From contig KN834832.1 in assembly GCA_000827265.1 (NCBI GenBank), positions 20,169 to 84,168 on the forward strand: DNA of 64,000 nucleotides. Reading direction: 5' to 3'. Both the position numbers and the translations under genes were made by a program. Below the pieces are notes generated by a model. It ran no database searches and was not told the DNA's origin. It was given only the letters and a program-made list of their open reading frames with translations. The stretch comes from Collybiopsis luxurians FD-317 M1 (Eukaryota; Basidiomycota; Agaricomycetes; Agaricales; Omphalotaceae). Positions 23,055 through 34,539 of the stretch are shown here, piece after piece (position 1 is the stretch's first letter; every line of letters starts with the position of its first letter).

Positions 23055-24263
23055 ATGTCCAATGGAGGAACACTAACAACAGGCTCTCCAGAAGGACCTT
23101 CACGTCTTCCAGCCGACGAAATTGAATTCCTTGAACGGATTGTTAAGCAGTTCATTGACGTCGACACCGAAAAAGCAGTTACGATCGCAAATCTCACTGC
23201 TGAAGCAGCGAAAATCTGTGCAAAGCTTAACATCCTATTCGAGGTTTCGGTTATTCAGCCTTACATTGACGAGATCGAGGTTTCTAAATGGCTTGAAGAT
23301 GACTCGGCGAAAAGAGGTCAAGTGCAGGACAAAGAAGGTCGACACGCTAGGACTGTCGAAGGGATTGGAGAGGGCGGCACAGGTGATTTTGGCCAGGAAG
23401 TCCAGCAGTTGGTTCGGAGATCTACAGAGCTGGACACAGGAGACAATGGGGAAGAAGAAGTTTCAAATGTTGTTACGAAAAAACGTCGAATTGACAAGTC
23501 AAAGGTTCACTGGAATCAAGACCAAAACCTGTATGCTGCAGTCCTCTCCCCAGCTCATGAGGAGTTAGGCCAACAAATTGCCCAGTACTCCGCAGGCATC
23601 AAAGATGCTCTCAAGGATTTGGACATTGCCCTCAATAAACCATCCTTACCTAAAGCGCAATGGACAAACGTGCTCCTCGACAACTATGTCAATCTCGACG
23701 AAATCCTTGGCCATTCCTTCACAACGGAAGCGGAATATCAAGGCGTTTTCCTTGTCGGAAGTACTACCTTGGAGTTCAAAAAACCTAGAGTGGTTTCGAA
23801 AATCACCTCACATGATCAATGGCTTAATGCGTTCCGCACTTACGAGCAAGCCGTACATTTCGCTTTCAAAGGCAGAGAGTTCGAGTTAGGATATTCAGAC
23901 CATATCAACAATCTCTTCGCGACAACCCATACCTCATTGCACCACCGAATTATCAACTATAACCGGGCGGCCCGTATTTATGTCGGAAGTCGACGTGACA
24001 TCCTCTTACATGAAATCAACAAATTCAACTTCATCAAGGCTACCCATGTTGATACAGGAGGAATTGCGGTTGTCGGATCAAGCACGAATGTTGGGTTTGG
24101 AAAGTCGGCTCAGAAATGGAAACAAGGTATCAAAGTCTGCAGAAACTGGAATTTCAGGTCTTGCATGAGAGAGAAGTGTGTCTTTAGACATACCTGTATC
24201 CACTGCGGGTCTACCGACCATGTCGCCAGAGATTGCCATAGCCGAGGGGAAAAGGCAACCTGA
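23055..24263 (+). CDS. Retroelement Gag-like protein with CCCH and zinc-knuckle motifs
   Basis: An unbroken 402-residue frame. The C-terminus has a CCCH finger (C-x7-C-x4-C-x3-H, in CRNWNFRSCMREKCVFRH) followed at once by a zinc knuckle (CIHCGSTDHVARDC, C-x2-C-x4-H-x4-C). This pairing is usual in nucleic-acid-binding Gag-like proteins of basidiomycete retroelements, including DIRS-like ones. The N-terminal half is acidic and probably helical, with KKRRIDK as a possible nuclear localisation signal. The next frame overlaps the 3' end by about 86 nt, as gag and pol frames often do. It is in the spacer between the membrane-protein gene and NLR A. Confidence 0.75.
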   Translation: MSNGGTLTTGSPEGPSRLPADEIEFLERIVKQFIDVDTEKAVTIANLTAEAAKICAKLNILFEVSVIQPYIDEIEVSKWLEDDSAKRGQVQDKEGRHARTVEGIGEGGTGDFGQEVQQLVRRSTELDTGDNGEEEVSNVVTKKRRIDKSKVHWNQDQNLYAAVLSPAHEELGQQIAQYSAGIKDALKDLDIALNKPSLPKAQWTNVLLDNYVNLDEILGHSFTTEAEYQGVFLVGSTTLEFKKPRVVSKITSHDQWLNAFRTYEQAVHFAFKGREFELGYSDHINNLFATTHTSLHHRIINYNRAARIYVGSRRDILLHEINKFNFIKATHVDTGGIAVVGSSTNVGFGKSAQKWKQGIKVCRNWNFRSCMREKCVFRHTCIHCGSTDHVARDCHSRGEKAT

Positions 24264-24906
24264 GTTTGCTGCCGGGTCTGCTCTCTCGGCTTTCGTGGTC
24301 GCGGCACATGCTAGGGGTGTTGTTGGAGAAGCGTATGGTGAAGACCTTTCTGAGCTCGATTGCATTAGTGCTATAGGAGAAAATGGTTGTTTCTTACGGA
24401 AGTATTTGAGGGGCATTGGTTGGAGACATGGTGTGCTCCCTTGTCGCAGCCGTACCATTGCATACTCGGAAGTCGATGATCCTTTACCTAGACCACCGAC
24501 AAAAGAATTCGAAAACAGAGCCGCTATGAATACGATTTCGCAATTTCCAGACTTGTTCCATGTTAACCAGGTTATTAATGCTGATCACCTTGAAGCATTG
24601 TTACAACGACATCCGAATCGACCGTTTATGAAATCGGTTCTAATAGGTCTTCGAGAAGGCTTCTGGCCATGGGCAAATACTGGACTTGCAAATGGTTACC
24701 CCGAAACATGGGATAATTCGTGGGCACCTAGTCTAGAGCGCGATTCTAGCAATAGTCAGCGCGAGGTGGAGATTGCAAAAGGTCGCTTTTCACGTACCTT
24801 CGGGCCTAACCTTTTACCTGGAATGTACAGTACTCCAGTCATTGCCGTTCCTAAACCACATTCTGAAAAATTGCCACTTACACATACGCATCACCAAAAC
24901 GCGTGA
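24178..24906 (+). pseudogene. Reverse-transcriptase-type polyprotein, 3'-truncated (DIRS-like?)
   Basis: The frame overlaps the Gag-like frame in a different phase and contains HPNRPFMKSVLIGLREGFWP, WDNSWAPSLERDS and FGPNLLPGMYSTPVIAVPKP. These blocks precede the reverse-transcriptase palm in a family of basidiomycete elements I associate with DIRS-type retrotransposons. The frame ends shortly after VPKPHSEKL, where fingers and palm should start, and nothing of the catalytic YxDD region, RNase H or a tyrosine recombinase follows. It is a 5' fragment cut off near 24880. The class assignment is tentative. Confidence 0.55.
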
Positions 24907-25210
24907 CGCACCACCTTGACGCATGATTCTACAGTCCGGCCCCAGCCCATCCCGGAAAAAATTGTTTTGAAACGTGTGGCTACCTATTGAAATGCTGTTC
25001 AATATGTTCCGTTGAATATCTGCTGTTGCTGCGGGTCCGAAGACTGGGCCAGACACTGGCATGGTTCGAACCGGAGCAATGTGACCCTGTACATTGCCAT
25101 CAGTAACTAACATGAAAACGAGGCCTTCCGGCTTCGTGAAATCAATTATTCTGCTTTGCGCTTTGTGGAGTCGGGGATTGCTGCCGCAGGCAACGCTAAG
25201 GATTGTATAA
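24907..25210. other. Spacer next to the truncated retroelement
   Basis: A minus-strand frame (25239 down to about 24900) begins with a hydrophobic MEFILLAISCYTILSVACG and could be a fragment of a secreted protein, but it runs into the retroelement and has no recognised family, so it is not called. Confidence 0.35.
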
Positions 25211-25815
25211 CAGCTGATTGCGAGTAGAATGAATTCCAAAAAAACGCGCTTTTCCGATCGTGTTTACCTATAAACAAACTACCAATTCCAGCTAACAACG
25301 AAATTGTAGCAATGTTTTGAAAAAACACACCTTAGTGGTCTTGTTTACAGTAAACAAAAATTATGAGATTCGCTCCACCATTGCCCCACCCTTGCTCCAC
25401 CCAGCATCAACACTTCGTTTGTTTAAAAGCTTTCATCGGAGCTCTTCGAGGTATAAAATATGTGTACTTATGTTCCATTATGTGTACATATAGCTTGTAC
25501 AATACTACATTGAGAGTCACCAAGAAAGAATAGCATGATATCACTAAAATCCTACCCATTCAGGATCCTTGAGGCCTCGCCGCGCTGTGGAGCAAATGTC
25601 ATCATCTTTGTTTACTATAAACAAGATCACTGAGGTGCATTTTTTGGAAACATTGCTACAATTTCGTTGTTAGCTGTCATTGCTCCCCGAGAATGCCGCT
25701 AAATGTACAGCTGTCCCGGCATCGATGGAACAATGAATAGTATATTTGTTTGGCAGTAAACACCATCACTGAAGTGCATTTTTTGGAATTTATTCTACAA
25801 TTTCGCAATCAGCTG
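25211..25815. repeat. Four-unit inverted repeat with palindromic GTTTAC/GTAAAC ends, upstream of NLR A
   Basis: Two units in one orientation (25211-25276 and 25289-25356) face two in the other (25609-25676 and 25747-25815). Each of about 68 nt has at one end CAGCTAACAACGAAATTGTAG (or CAGCTGATTGCG) and at the other a near-palindrome GTTTAC, 1-2 nt, GTAAAC. Between them runs ATTCCAAAAAATGCAC and TCAGTGAT. A spacer of about 250 nt separates the arms. The same region of the NLR B upstream (55751-56458) lacks it, so it looks like an insertion (MITE-like) or expanded regulatory repeat. GTAAACA is also the core recognised by forkhead factors. Confidence 0.85.
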
Positions 25816-25987
25816 AAATAGAAAATCGATGTGCGTGTATCGACACCGGATATTTCCAATTCAATTACTTAGTTGAACGTGCTGGCTGCCACCTGCTGTC
25901 ACCCACCTGCTGTCACCTGTAACACGTCAGGTCGCAATATTCCGGTGATACCAGTTTCCCACGTTTTGTTCTTGAATAACAACCGTC

Positions 25988-28900
25988 ATGTCCTCTTCAT
26001 CGATTGAACGACCCAAACAATTCATGGGCGAAACCCTTCAAAAATTGATCCCAAAAAGGTTCAGAAAACCAAGAACAGTGTCCAAATTGCTGCAAAGTGA
26101 TTCGGGTGAGTAGAATGCATATTGAGCCTGTCGTGGCATTCTAAGAAGAAAGGCATTGCAGAATTGCAAGTTTTAGATGACCATAGGAGGCCCACTAAGC
26201 GACAACAGTCATTCCCAGCTAATTCTGCTCAGGCCTCTGAAGTTACAAGCAGTCCAGGTGGGAAAAATTTGCACATTGCTGATGATCAATGCTGTAGGTA
26301 TGACATCTTAGATCGATCGGAATCTACCTATACAACGGCGCTCTCTGTAGTGCAACAGTCACTGTTCTCTCAGCCTCCTCAAATCAATACGCCAATTGAA
26401 TATAGTAAGACATAATGATTTGTCCCGCACGGAAATGGATCTCTAAGTAAAGCAATTGAAGATGTGCTCAATACAACTGTCCAGGGTATGTATTGGCTGA
26501 TGCATTTGCTATTCTCTGCTGTCTTAAGTGTTAGTATTGTAGAAAGCCATATATTGCCTGGAGTCAAGAAGACAATGTCTGTTGCTTGGACAGGCTTCAA
26601 GCTAGTCTCGCAGAAGGCAGAAGGTTTACTAGGTGGAACTCCTTTCAAAGCTCCAGCAGCCGCAATCAACACACTCATTGGTATTTCCAATGTAAGTAAA
26701 AGTTTGATTTTGGGTTTGTAAATCTAAACAGCTTTGTAGACTGTCATCACTCACAGAGAGTCAATGAAGGATCTTCTATTATCAATTGATACAAGACTCC
26801 AATATGTCATGGAAGAATTTTTGAAATCAGAATCAACCAATGAAATTAAGTTGAGTTTTGGCAGGTTTGCTGAGTGAGTTACTTGGAGAGTTAATGAATT
26901 TTAAATGTCATCCTAATACATATTCAGGAAACTTGTGGACGCTGCAAATCAACTCAGGGAAATGAAAGAGAAAGGGATATTGCAGCAGATTTTGGAATCA
27001 AATGAGGATCCAGCAAAAATCAAGCAGATTTATGGGCAGGTGGATGAAGGAACAAAGAACTTTCAAGTATGTATTGCATCAGAGTGAAATTCAATTGATA
27101 GCTGACACCGACATCTAGCTTGAAATGGCACTCGCCAATATTAGAATAACTCAAGGGGTCAAGAATGACACAGAGGTAAGAGATCTCAATTCAACAAAGT
27201 TTATTTCTACATTTCATTTTGCTACTAGCACATTCGCTTACGTGATCTCCGGCCCACTCCTGAGGCAACATATGCATTTGGAAATCGTAACCTTTGTGCA
27301 GAGGACACCCGTGTAGATATCCTCAACACTGTCATTGCCTGGTGCAAGGACACATCTGTTGACAGTTCTACCATTTTTTGGTTAAGTGGAAGAGCTGGTA
27401 CAGGCAAATCCACAATTGCCTATACACTCTGTGATAATCTCTTGCAAGAAGGGAAGAATGTGACCCGCCTTGGTGCTTCTTTCCTTTGTTCTCGTCAAAT
27501 ACCGAGTGCACGAAAATGCGAGAACATTATTCCCACTATTGCTCACCAACTAGCTCACAGTTTTCCGCTTTACAGAAAAAAGCTGCTCGAGCTGGAGTTG
27601 GATGTAAATCCACCACCTGTGAAGGATCACATCAGAACAATGCTGATTGATCCTTGGAATCAGTGCATTCAAAAGCAGGAAAATATTCCTCCACTTGTAG
27701 TCATTGTGGATGCATTGGATGAGATTGAAAATGGAGAAGGCTCACAGTTTTTAAAGGTGCTCATTACCACCATTGCTGCACAGAAAGCTCATAGAGGTCT
27801 CAAATTTTTTGTCACAAGCCGACAAGATCCTCGCATTGTTGAAGTCTGCAATTCTTTTCCATCCCAAGCTGTTATTCAACTCCAGGATGTAAAGAGTGAA
27901 ATTGTGGAGCAGGATATTGCTAAATACCTTCAAATGGAACTTCCAATTCTTGACCTTGCTCAGATATCTCAGATTGCTTCACAAGCATCTGGACTATTTA
28001 TCTATGCAGCTACTATAATACGACTTCTTTCTCGAGACTCCTCTAAAACAACAGAACAGCGGCTTGCTATCCTGTTGAAGCCAGAGTCCAAAGGATTTGA
28101 AGATGAATTTAGGGAGCTAGCAGTAGACCATCTCTATGAGGAAGTTCTCAGTGAACTCCTTCTACACAAGTCAGAAAGTGACTGTCAAATTGCTGTCAAT
28201 ATTCTCCAGACAATCATTTTTGCTCAGAAGCCTCTGGCACTTTCTGACATTCTGAAGCTCTTAAAACAGGAACCATCCAATAAAGAGTATCCACGCCAGA
28301 TTGTGAATTCCCTTCATGCTGTGCTATGGATAGACTCTACAAATGATCATGTATACACTTACCACAAGTCATTTGTAGACTTCATGTCAAACCTGGGTCG
28401 CTTTAGGGATTTCAAGCTCAAATCCATTTTTATCCCCTATTCTGCCACCACTTGCCATTATGAACTCACTGTCAAATGTTTTGAGCTTATGAAAACTTTG
28501 CTTAAATTCAATATGTGCGGCTTGCCTTCCTCCTTCCAGAATGATGAGGAACTGGAGAACCTCTCAGGCCAAATTGACAAAAATATCCCTCCTTTTCTGC
28601 AGTATGCATGTCAATTTTGGGCAGTACATTTGGAAAGGAGCTACAGCTCTCTCAATGATCAGATCAAAACTGGGATAAGGGATGCACTTCTCATGTGGCT
28701 CAATGACAAGTCCTTCTTCTGGATAGAAGTGATGAGTTTGCTGAAGTTGGCTGGAGAGTGCTACCATTCACTGAGGAAAGCAAGACTGTGTATTGGAAAG
28801 GTAAGATAAATTTCAGTATGGAGTATCCATTACTAAAATGTAAAAGGAAATCAAATTGGAGGATATCAATGACTTCATTGCAATGGAAGATCTCATTACC

Positions 28901-31129
28901 ACATTTGTTGGTGGTATTTCAGCAAAGGCCACACCCCATCTCTATGTCTCAGCCCTGGCTGCATCTACATATTCCATGGGAGTAGTAAAAACATGGCAAG
29001 ACAGATTTTCTGGAATTCCCAAAGTCATCATGAAAATTAGGCCCACACCACAGTTGCTGGTCAAGGAACATACTGCGGAAGTAAATTCAGTTGCATTCTC
29101 TCCAGATGGCATTCAATTTGCCTTTGGCTCAAGTGACTCCAGTATACAGATCTGGGATGCATCAACAGGAGAAGAAGTGCTCAGACTGCTTGGTCATACT
29201 GACTCAGTGCAGTCTGTTGCATTCTCTCCAGATGGAAGTAGGCTTGCGAGTGGCTCTAATGATGGGAGTGTGCAAGTTTGGGATATATTGCGAGGAGAGG
29301 CAGTGCACAAACTACAGTGCAACACTGCCTCTGGCTCAGGTTATGAGAGCTGGACATCAGCAATGGGAGAGGGAAAGGTGCAGTCAGTGGTATTTTCCCC
29401 AGATGGCACTCATATTGTCTCTGGCTCATCAGACAGCAGTGTGCGAATATGGGATGTATTGATAGGCAAAGAAGTAAACAGTCTAGATGGGCATTCTGGT
29501 TGGGTGAATGCAGTGGCATTCTCACCAGATGGCACTTTGATTGCTTGTGGCTCAGATGACACTAGTGTGCAGATCTGGAATGCATCAACTGGAGAGGAAA
29601 TGTACAAATTAAATGGCCACACCTCCGATGTGAACTCAGTGGCATTCTCTCCAGATGGAAAGTGGATTTCCAGTGGCTCTTCTGATTACAGTGTGAGGAT
29701 ATGGGATGCAGCAACTGGTAAAGAAGTACACCAATTAAATGGGCATTCTGATAGGGTAAGGGCAATAGCATTCTCCCCAGATGGTGCTTTGCTTGCCTCT
29801 GGTTCAGATGATGAAAGTGTGCGGATCTGGGATGCAGTAACTGGGCAGGAGCTTTGTAGATTTATTGGTCATACTTACTATGTGACATCAGTCGCATTCT
29901 CCCCAGATGGCACTCGAATCATCTCTGGTAGTAATGAAAAAAGTGTGAGGATCTGGAGTGTACCAATTTGGGATGCATCAGCTGATACAGATACACTCCA
30001 ATTGGATGGGCATAGTGATATTGTATGGTCAGTGGCATTTTCTCCAGATGGCACTCAGATTGTTTCTGGCTCATATGATGGGACTGTGCGGGTTTGGGAT
30101 GCTTTGACCAGAGCACAAATGCACAAACTGGATTGCAACACTGGCAGGGTCTTGTCAGTGGAATTTTCTCCAGATGGCACCTTGATTGCCTCTGGAAGTG
30201 AATACAGTGCGCAGATCTGGGATGCATTTACTGGAAAGCTTGTCCACAAGCTGGATGGTCATACTGGAATCATTTGTTCAGTCTCGTTTTCCCAAGATGG
30301 GAGTCAACTTTGCTCTTGCTCATATGACAAAAGTGTGGAGATTTGGAATGTATTAACAGGAGACAACATACAAACACTGAATGGACATACTGCAGCAGTA
30401 TATTCAGCAACATTTTCTCCTGATGGCACTCAGATTGCCTCTGGCTCAAAAGACAATAGTGTGCGGATCTGGAATGCATCAGCTGGAGATGTAGCGCATA
30501 TTCTTAATGGTCACACTGGGCCTGTGAATTCAGTGGCATTCTCTCCAGTTGGCACTTGGGTAGCCTCTGGCTCAGATGATGGAAGTCTGAATATTTGGGA
30601 TACATTGACAGGAAATAATGTGCACAGAATAGATGCCAACACTGGGTTGGTTTTGTCAGTAGCATTCTCCCCAGATGGTACCTGGATTGCATTTGGCTCT
30701 TCTGAAAAGTGGGTGCGGATTTGTAATGCATTAACAGGAGAACCAGTGCATGAACTTCATGGCCATGGAAACTGGGTGTGGTCAGTGGCATTCTCATCTG
30801 ATGGCACTCGGATTGCCTCTGGCTCCACTGATCATAGTGTGCGAATTTGGAATGCATCCCCGAACAGAGTGATCACTTCAGATGACCCTCACCTGGAGGA
30901 ATCAACTACTAGCCAACTTCCATTGCATGAAAATTGGTATGCTCGCTCTAATGGATGGATTTTATCTCAATCGGGCCAACCACTGATGTGGATCTCGCCA
31001 TCCCTGATCAAATATCTCTACCAACCTGATTGTCAAGTGATCTTATCTGAAGGTTGCATTGACATTGATTTTCAGGGGTCTCATCTAGGAAAAGACTGGG
31101 ATCGTATTTATACAGGAGATTGTAAGTGA
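25988..31129 (+). CDS. NACHT-WD40 NLR (STAND) protein, copy A
   Basis: Exons 25988-26105, 26162-26404, 26462-26691, 26740-26873, 26928-27066, 27119-27175, 27229-28800 and 28847-31129 join in phase to give about 1591 residues. The N-terminal helical region contains AWTGFKLVSQKAEGLL and INTLIGISN, typical of basidiomycete STAND proteins. The NACHT domain shows Walker A GRAGTGKST (about residues 361-369), Walker B VVIVDALDE and the sensor block FFVTSRQD. The rest is 14 WD40 repeats (SVAFSPDGT, SGS-D-SVRIWDA, LNGHT), two seven-blade propellers, followed by a conserved C-terminal tail with WYARSNGWILSQSGQPLMWI. Family role: nucleotide-driven oligomerising sensors, some controlling incompatibility and cell death. 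Two segments spliced out in copy B (about 26215-26280 and 26486-26531) are open and in frame here, and the second has lost its AG acceptor, so I treat both as coding. Confidence 0.9.
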
Positions 31130-32137
31130 GTTATCCACTGTATTGAACCTATGCAGACTCAGAATTGCATCTGATAGTTAATTCCACTTTCTGAAGTACT
31201 TAAGTAGAAGATGAGACTCAGACATGTAGACTGCTTGAATAGCAGAAATGCAGGTAAATTTCAAAAATAATAGCAGATACAACTATAATTAAATTACTTC
31301 TTGCTCTCCGTCTTGGGGAACACCCTATGGTCTATCACAGAGACAAACCTGGGCTCCTCCCTTTCAGAGACCCTATGAAAGAGAGAGATTGACGTTCGAA
31401 CAAGATTCAATGACATCGAGCTAGTAATGAACCTTTGAGTCAGAGGCTTTGAGTTTGAGTTTGAGATAACGGACATCAGGGTGAGAGTCAAGATCCTAGA
31501 GCAGTAAAATTGCAGTATGTTATTGTAAACTTAATCCAAGCCATGATTTCGAGAGAATCCAGTTCCAAACTAAGAGCTCTTGAAATTGACAAGCAAGGGA
31601 ATATATGTATGTGCTAAATCAGCTACAAGAGGTATACCTGAACTCTCCATCTCTTCAGCATAACCTCTGAGCCACCGAGTCTTTATTTAACGGCTCTAAA
31701 TTCAACGTTGTCAATTAAATTTGTTGAAGGCACGTTGGAGGTGTTGAAGGGGCTCTAATCACAGCGAGGGCTTAGCAGGGACAGACTTGAAGTGATTCTG
31801 GTTATCCCAGCAGTTTAGCAGTATACAGAGATAGCTAATAAGATTGGTTGGAAGATAATGAACACAATATCGGCGTGAACAGGTAAAGCTGCCGTCTCGA
31901 TGGGCTCAGCAATCGTGACAGCTAACAGCCATGCTAAAAGAGGGGTAAGGAAACCTGGTCGAGGTTCCCATATAAGATTTGGGCCGATGAACCGGTTATT
32001 AATTGAACGTAGAGTCGCCGACTCACCATCGACAAATGGTTCCTGGAAGCAGATCAAAAGCTTATGACACAAAGGAATATTGCTACACGGGAGATTGAGT
32101 GTATATAATTAAACAGGAAGCAATACAGACACCGCCA
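31130..32137. other. 3' flank of NLR A, then module sequence
   Basis: About 31190-31360 matches the NLR B flank (61670-61860). From about 31990 the sequence aligns with 53960-54130 and 63860-64000, the 3' side of the histone H4 copies. No gene is seen. Confidence 0.55.
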
Positions 32138-32380
32138 TCATGCACCGAAACCATATAGCATACAGCCTGATCGCTTGAGAGGATATACGACATTGAGGGG
32201 AGCAGTGATGGTCTTTCGTTTGGGGTGGTCAGTATGTGTTATAACAGAGGACCGAATAACCTGTAGGGATCAAACTGGATACACAAGAGTGTGACATCGA
32301 TGAAACGCGATATAAACATTTCTGAGACAAAGTTTGAGAATATCACGGGTTCCCTTATAGATGAGACCAGATAACTGCTC
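32138..32380 (-). pseudogene. Histone H4 relic, copy 1
   Basis: Two exon pieces on the minus strand. 32380-32318 reads LSGLIYKGTRDILKLCLRN, against the family ISGLIYEETRGVLK. Then come a 57-nt intron and 32260-32138, reading [19 protein letters not shown] and MLYGFGA then stop: the H4 C-terminus with several changes and two inserted residues. The N-terminal half of H4 is missing, cut near 32390 where the retroelement fragment starts. Confidence 0.85.
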
Positions 32381-32435
32381 AGTGTAAGTTCCCACTGCCG
32401 CTCCACGCAGAGACTGGGTTACGTCCAATGGAGTA

Positions 32436-33210
32436 TTGACGAATTCTCCTCGCCCTCAACTATTTAGGATATCTGTCCAAGCGCGATCAAGATTCATATG
32501 CATTCCTGGCACTGAAGGCCAATGCGGAGATGCGCAAAAGAATATTAGCTGCTGGCTCAGCAACCTCTGCACTGTGCTCAGCAGACTTCCGGAACCGGTT
32601 TGTCTGCCGAAAGATATTCTTTCTTGCACCGACAAGGTGATTCTGGACCTTCGCAACCAGGTTATCAATGTGGCGCGCCGACAACTGGAGAGAGATGCCA
32701 CAGGCAATAAGAGACTACCTGTTGCACGACCGCCGGGAACCTCAGAAGGTCCAAGCAAGAAGATCGCCAGTGCTCTCTGACACTACTTAGTTTTAGTGCT
32801 TGATGCGCAGCATAGACGTACTTCGATGTGGTTGCTGATAGGTCAACCCATCTTTGCGTCTGAAAGGCTCCGCTGGTCCAATGCATCCCAAAATGTTAAA
32901 ATTCCCATGGAACGCAGACTATGCCGTTACTGTCAGAACCTGAAACCCCGCGGCATGCCATATTGCAATGCCTAGTAGATAAAAACGTGCTTGTACTTAG
33001 GGATGATTTCTGTGGGCGCGTTGAAAAAGCATTGGGATCTACCTTTCCGAGCCCCTACTCTAACGACGAGGCTCTATATTGGCTAAAAGCTGTTATATTG
33101 AACTGGGGGCTGGTAGTAGACACGGCGAAATTTATACACAAGGTCTGTCAGCTCTGGGGAAGAGCCGAACTCTTTTGCATGCCAGAATTGACGTTGAATC
33201 TCCCGGAGAG
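32436..33210 (+). pseudogene. Non-LTR-retrotransposon-like C-terminal fragment
   Basis: The plus strand around 32800-33200 reads RRTSMWLLIGQ, ERLRW, VKIPMERRLCRYCQ, then after a frameshift (near 32936) EPETPRHAILQC, VLVLRDDF and AVILNWGLVVDTAKFIHKV. The RLCRYC-x(n)-HAILQC pattern resembles the zinc-binding tail after the reverse transcriptase and RNase H of basidiomycete LINE-type elements. The part from 32436 to 32780 is open but unrecognised. Compared with the copy at 54.4 kb it sits between histone H4 and the membrane-protein relic, which are adjacent there, so it is an insertion. Confidence 0.5.
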
Positions 33211-33629
33211 TAATGGTCGGAATGAGAGTAGGCTGGAGAATCAGTCATAAATGGAAAGGAGTGCTAATCGACACCATTTTTTTTTTGATGGTCCTCTTTG
33301 TTCACTGCAGATCTACCTTTGCCCTTGAGGTATCGAGCTCGTCTGCCGTGCAACTGCAGGGTTGGTCGCGATTGGGAAGAGGAAGGACCGCGGCCTCGGA
33401 GTATTAGAATTAATCGTTTGTACAATTCCCATTCGTGTACTTAAATACAATCCCCGTCGCATCTGGCAGTTCCGCAACGGGACCACGCTGTGTAATAACT
33501 AGCTGATTAACTACCCTTGACACCTTCACGATGGGCAAACGACTGAGAGCGGGTTTCATGTACCTAGCAAAGATGATGAGAAATTCGCTACACCAGTAAC
33601 AAAGATAAATATAGTGCGATAAGCGCACC

Positions 33630-34335
33630 CATCAAGTTCCTTGATTTTCCCAACCAAGCTTGACCCTCCAACTCTCCTTCTCAAGCGTATAGCAAATTGA
33701 TCTCGACCTCGTACCTTGTTCTATGGGCCACAATATATAAACGATACTTGCGGCTGAGAAGAGATAGTTGTAAGAGATGAGATTGAGTCTGTTGGCGTCA
33801 CAGGTAGCGGAGAATGCATAGCAGAAAGACACAGAGATGGAACAGAGAACAGGGTCGATGTCCAGTGTGAATGCAGGTATGGGCAACGAAGGATGCGTAG
33901 GGGCGGCAGAGTTGATGCGAGTGTGAGCGGCTTTTGGCACTGGGCTGGCGGAAGAGGACGGTGTATGTACAGCGAGCTGGGTGGCTTGTTTGAGATAGAT
34001 GGCGTCGGTGATGGAGTATCTTTCATCTATGAGCAGTTTGAGCGGTTGAGCTTTTGATTATCCGCTTTGACTTTAGTCTGTGAGTTTGAGAATCAGCAGA
34101 TGGACGGGCTGGTTACATTATACAAAACTCACTTTTGCTACGTTAGCAACGTTGACTTTTTTTCGTTCTCCAGCAGATAGATACAAATACGAGTCCGAGT
34201 TCGGCAGCACTGAGTAGCTGGGTAAAAATGGAAAGAGCATAGATCGTAAGGGTCGTGGTTAACGGCGTAGGCAAGGGTATCTCTGGGAATGGCGGTGAGC
34301 TTCAATGGGACTGACATAGCGACCATAGTAAAGAC
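33630..34335 (-). pseudogene. Single-pass membrane protein family, decayed copy
   Basis: On the minus strand GPIEQGTRS, CYTLEKE and WRVKLGWENQG match the C-terminus of the intact gene at 21318-22496. PAFTLDIDPVLC and KPPSSLYIHRP match its middle, and YLLENEKKST matches the end of the membrane exon in a shifted frame. The middle (PKEIFGW to SRKK) is deleted and frames switch repeatedly. 250 nt of flanking sequence to 34400 also matches the copy at 55.7-55.8 kb. Confidence 0.75.
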
Positions 34336-34539
34336 AAGGGTGAAAAAGGTTAGGCGCTGGCCATCGAGTAATGGTCACGTGTCTTCAGCAGGCGACGCGT
34401 CCAAGTTTAATAACGACACTAGCGCCGACTTGCGCGGCAGAGCCCGCTACCTGTTACACACCGTTCTTAATTTCATCATTTCGTCTTTGTATAATGCACA
34501 CAACTGTTCAATATAGTTAACATACTTCGAGTCCTATAC

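Noticed and set aside
24907..25239. Secreted protein gene on the minus strand
   Set aside because: A hydrophobic start is present, but the frame runs across the truncated retroelement and has no recognisable fold or homologous copy.
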